From positions 1 to 41,085 of the forward strand of contig JAIXOO010000218.1 of assembly GCA_027486765.1 (NCBI GenBank): 41,085 nt of DNA. The letters run 5' to 3'. Shown in pieces: positions 40,354 to 41,085 of this stretch (position 1 is its first letter; each line of letters starts with the position of its first letter). The stretch is from Saprospiraceae bacterium. Lineage in GTDB: Bacteria; Bacteroidota; Bacteroidia; Chitinophagales; Saprospiraceae. Below the pieces are notes generated by a model. The model was not told the origin of the DNA and ran no database searches. It saw only the letters and a list, made by a program, of their open reading frames with translations. Position numbers and translations under genes: made by a program.

Positions 40354-41085
40354 TCAAGTCTTTTGCTGTTGCAAATGTGCTACAGTTTCTTGGATGCCTT
40401 CGCGGTAGGTAGTCGCAGGATGTTTAAAGTGTCGGACATACTTACTGCTGTCAAACAGGTAGTCATATTGGTTTTGGTAGAGCATTTCTACGGCTTCGCC
40501 CATTTCGGGAATGAATAAACCCAGAATGCGGGTCATCCATTTGGGCACAATGGTGTATTTGAATTTGGTGCCAAAGGCTTGGGCAACGAGTTCGGCAAAA
40601 TCCTTTCCGCTCAAGGCGTCAGGATCTGTCGGCAAATTCCAGATCTGATTGTAGGCATCCATGGTGTTGCCTAGGGCAGCAGTGGCTCGTGCTGCATCTG
40701 GTGTAAAGGTATAGGAATGTTTGGTGTTTGCGTTGACCAAAATTTGTGGGGTTTTACCTTTTGCAAGGTTTTGGAAAACCATAAAGTCTACGAAACCAAG
40801 GTTAGCTCCGGGGCCATAAAAATCGGCGGCTCGGGCAATGATGCCCTGAATATTGCCATGTTGGACCTCGTCAAGCAGCATTTGTTCGATTTTAGCCCGT
40901 ACTTCGCCTTTTTTGCTGCATGGATTCATCGGGCTTTCTTCCGACATCCAACCTTCTACTTTGCCCAGTGCGTACACATTGCTAAAAAAGACAAGTTTGG
41001 TATCATTGGCTTTGCAGGCATCAATGACATTGCGCATCAAAATTGGCCATTTTTCTTGCCAGATTTTGCTTGAGTAGGGCAGGCC
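40354..41085 (-). CDS. NAD-dependent epimerase/dehydratase family protein, N-terminus outside the window
   Basis: The frame is open through the window edge (codons before 41040 read PYSSKIWQEKWPILMRNVID), so this is the C-terminal 243 residues of an extended short-chain dehydrogenase; the GxxGxxG nucleotide loop lies beyond the edge. LVFFSNVYALG is the usual strand with the Ser/Thr active-site position. Where YxxxK normally follows, the sequence is CSKKGEVRAKIEQMLLDEV, with no Tyr, as in some sugar-nucleotide epimerase-like proteins. RAADFYGPGANLG and HSYTFTPDAARATAAL match the substrate-loop blocks of the family. Function within the family is not clear. Confidence 0.85.
   Translation of the reverse strand, partial: GLPYSSKIWQEKWPILMRNVIDACKANDTKLVFFSNVYALGKVEGWMSEESPMNPCSKKGEVRAKIEQMLLDEVQHGNIQGIIARAADFYGPGANLGFVDFMVFQNLAKGKTPQILVNANTKHSYTFTPDAARATAALGNTMDAYNQIWNLPTDPDALSGKDFAELVAQAFGTKFKYTIVPKWMTRILGLFIPEMGEAVEMLYQNQYDYLFDSSKYVRHFKHPATTYREGIQETVAHLQQQKT

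Overview
The window looks like chromosomal DNA of a Bacteroidota species, most likely a Saprospiraceae/Haliscomenobacter-type organism; that family-level guess is inference. The sequence signs are: promoters of the Bacteroidota type (TAnnTTTG -7 boxes before the tRNA, rpsT, sucA and others), few Shine-Dalgarno sequences, secreted proteins ending in a type IX secretion (T9SS) sorting domain, SprB-like repeats, and the largely Bacteroidota-restricted DUF2851. Most genes are housekeeping or metabolic. The accessory interest lies in secreted proteins, some proteins with changed catalytic residues, and many palindromic intergenic repeats.

Layout. 1-3.5 kb: a secreted GH127-type beta-L-arabinofuranosidase and a lipoprotein. 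3.6-6.4 kb (minus): sucA, the 2-oxoglutarate dehydrogenase E1. 6.5-7.5 kb: rpsT and a TetR regulator. 7.8-11.3 kb (minus): a fatty-acid beta-oxidation pair, thiolase then a hydratase/dehydrogenase fusion, set among repeats. 11.5-13 kb (minus): a secreted TolB-like propeller protein. 13.2-16.6 kb: a 53-residue basic protein, an ATP-grasp-like protein translationally coupled to an AspA/AstE-like M14 protein, then moaE. 16.8-18.2 kb: a TPM-domain membrane protein and tRNA-Thr(CGT). 18.6-21.4 kb: a large secreted WD40 protein. 21.4-25.7 kb (minus): two Tat-exported sugar isomerase-like proteins around a lipoprotein and a two-gene membrane pair. 25.9-29.5 kb: a cohesin/dockerin-like/T9SS protein followed by a small dockerin-like protein. 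29.5-30.8 kb: an M16 peptidase homologue lacking the zinc motif. 31-37.2 kb: mreB, mreC, mreD, PBP2, a CapA-like protein and dihydrofolate reductase. 37.3-38.5 kb: DUF2851. 38.7-41.1 kb (minus): a GapN-like aldehyde dehydrogenase and an epimerase that runs off the window.

Two themes stand out. First, at least five families of palindromic intergenic DNA are present. Several are built from a short word (CTTAGGTG, CACAAAG or GGTTCC) repeated along both arms of a long inverted repeat. Several start exactly at a stop codon, and in one case the repeat supplies the stop codon. Second, three enzyme homologues lack a canonical catalytic residue: M16 without HxxEH, AspA-like with Arg for the first zinc His, and GapN-like with Gly for the general-base Glu. 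The best candidate for an undescribed functional unit is the coupled ATP-grasp/AspA-like pair, possibly with the 53-residue protein. The dockerin-like and cohesin-like gene pair is the second. Nothing in the window is a recognisable CRISPR, insertion sequence, prophage or complete defence system.
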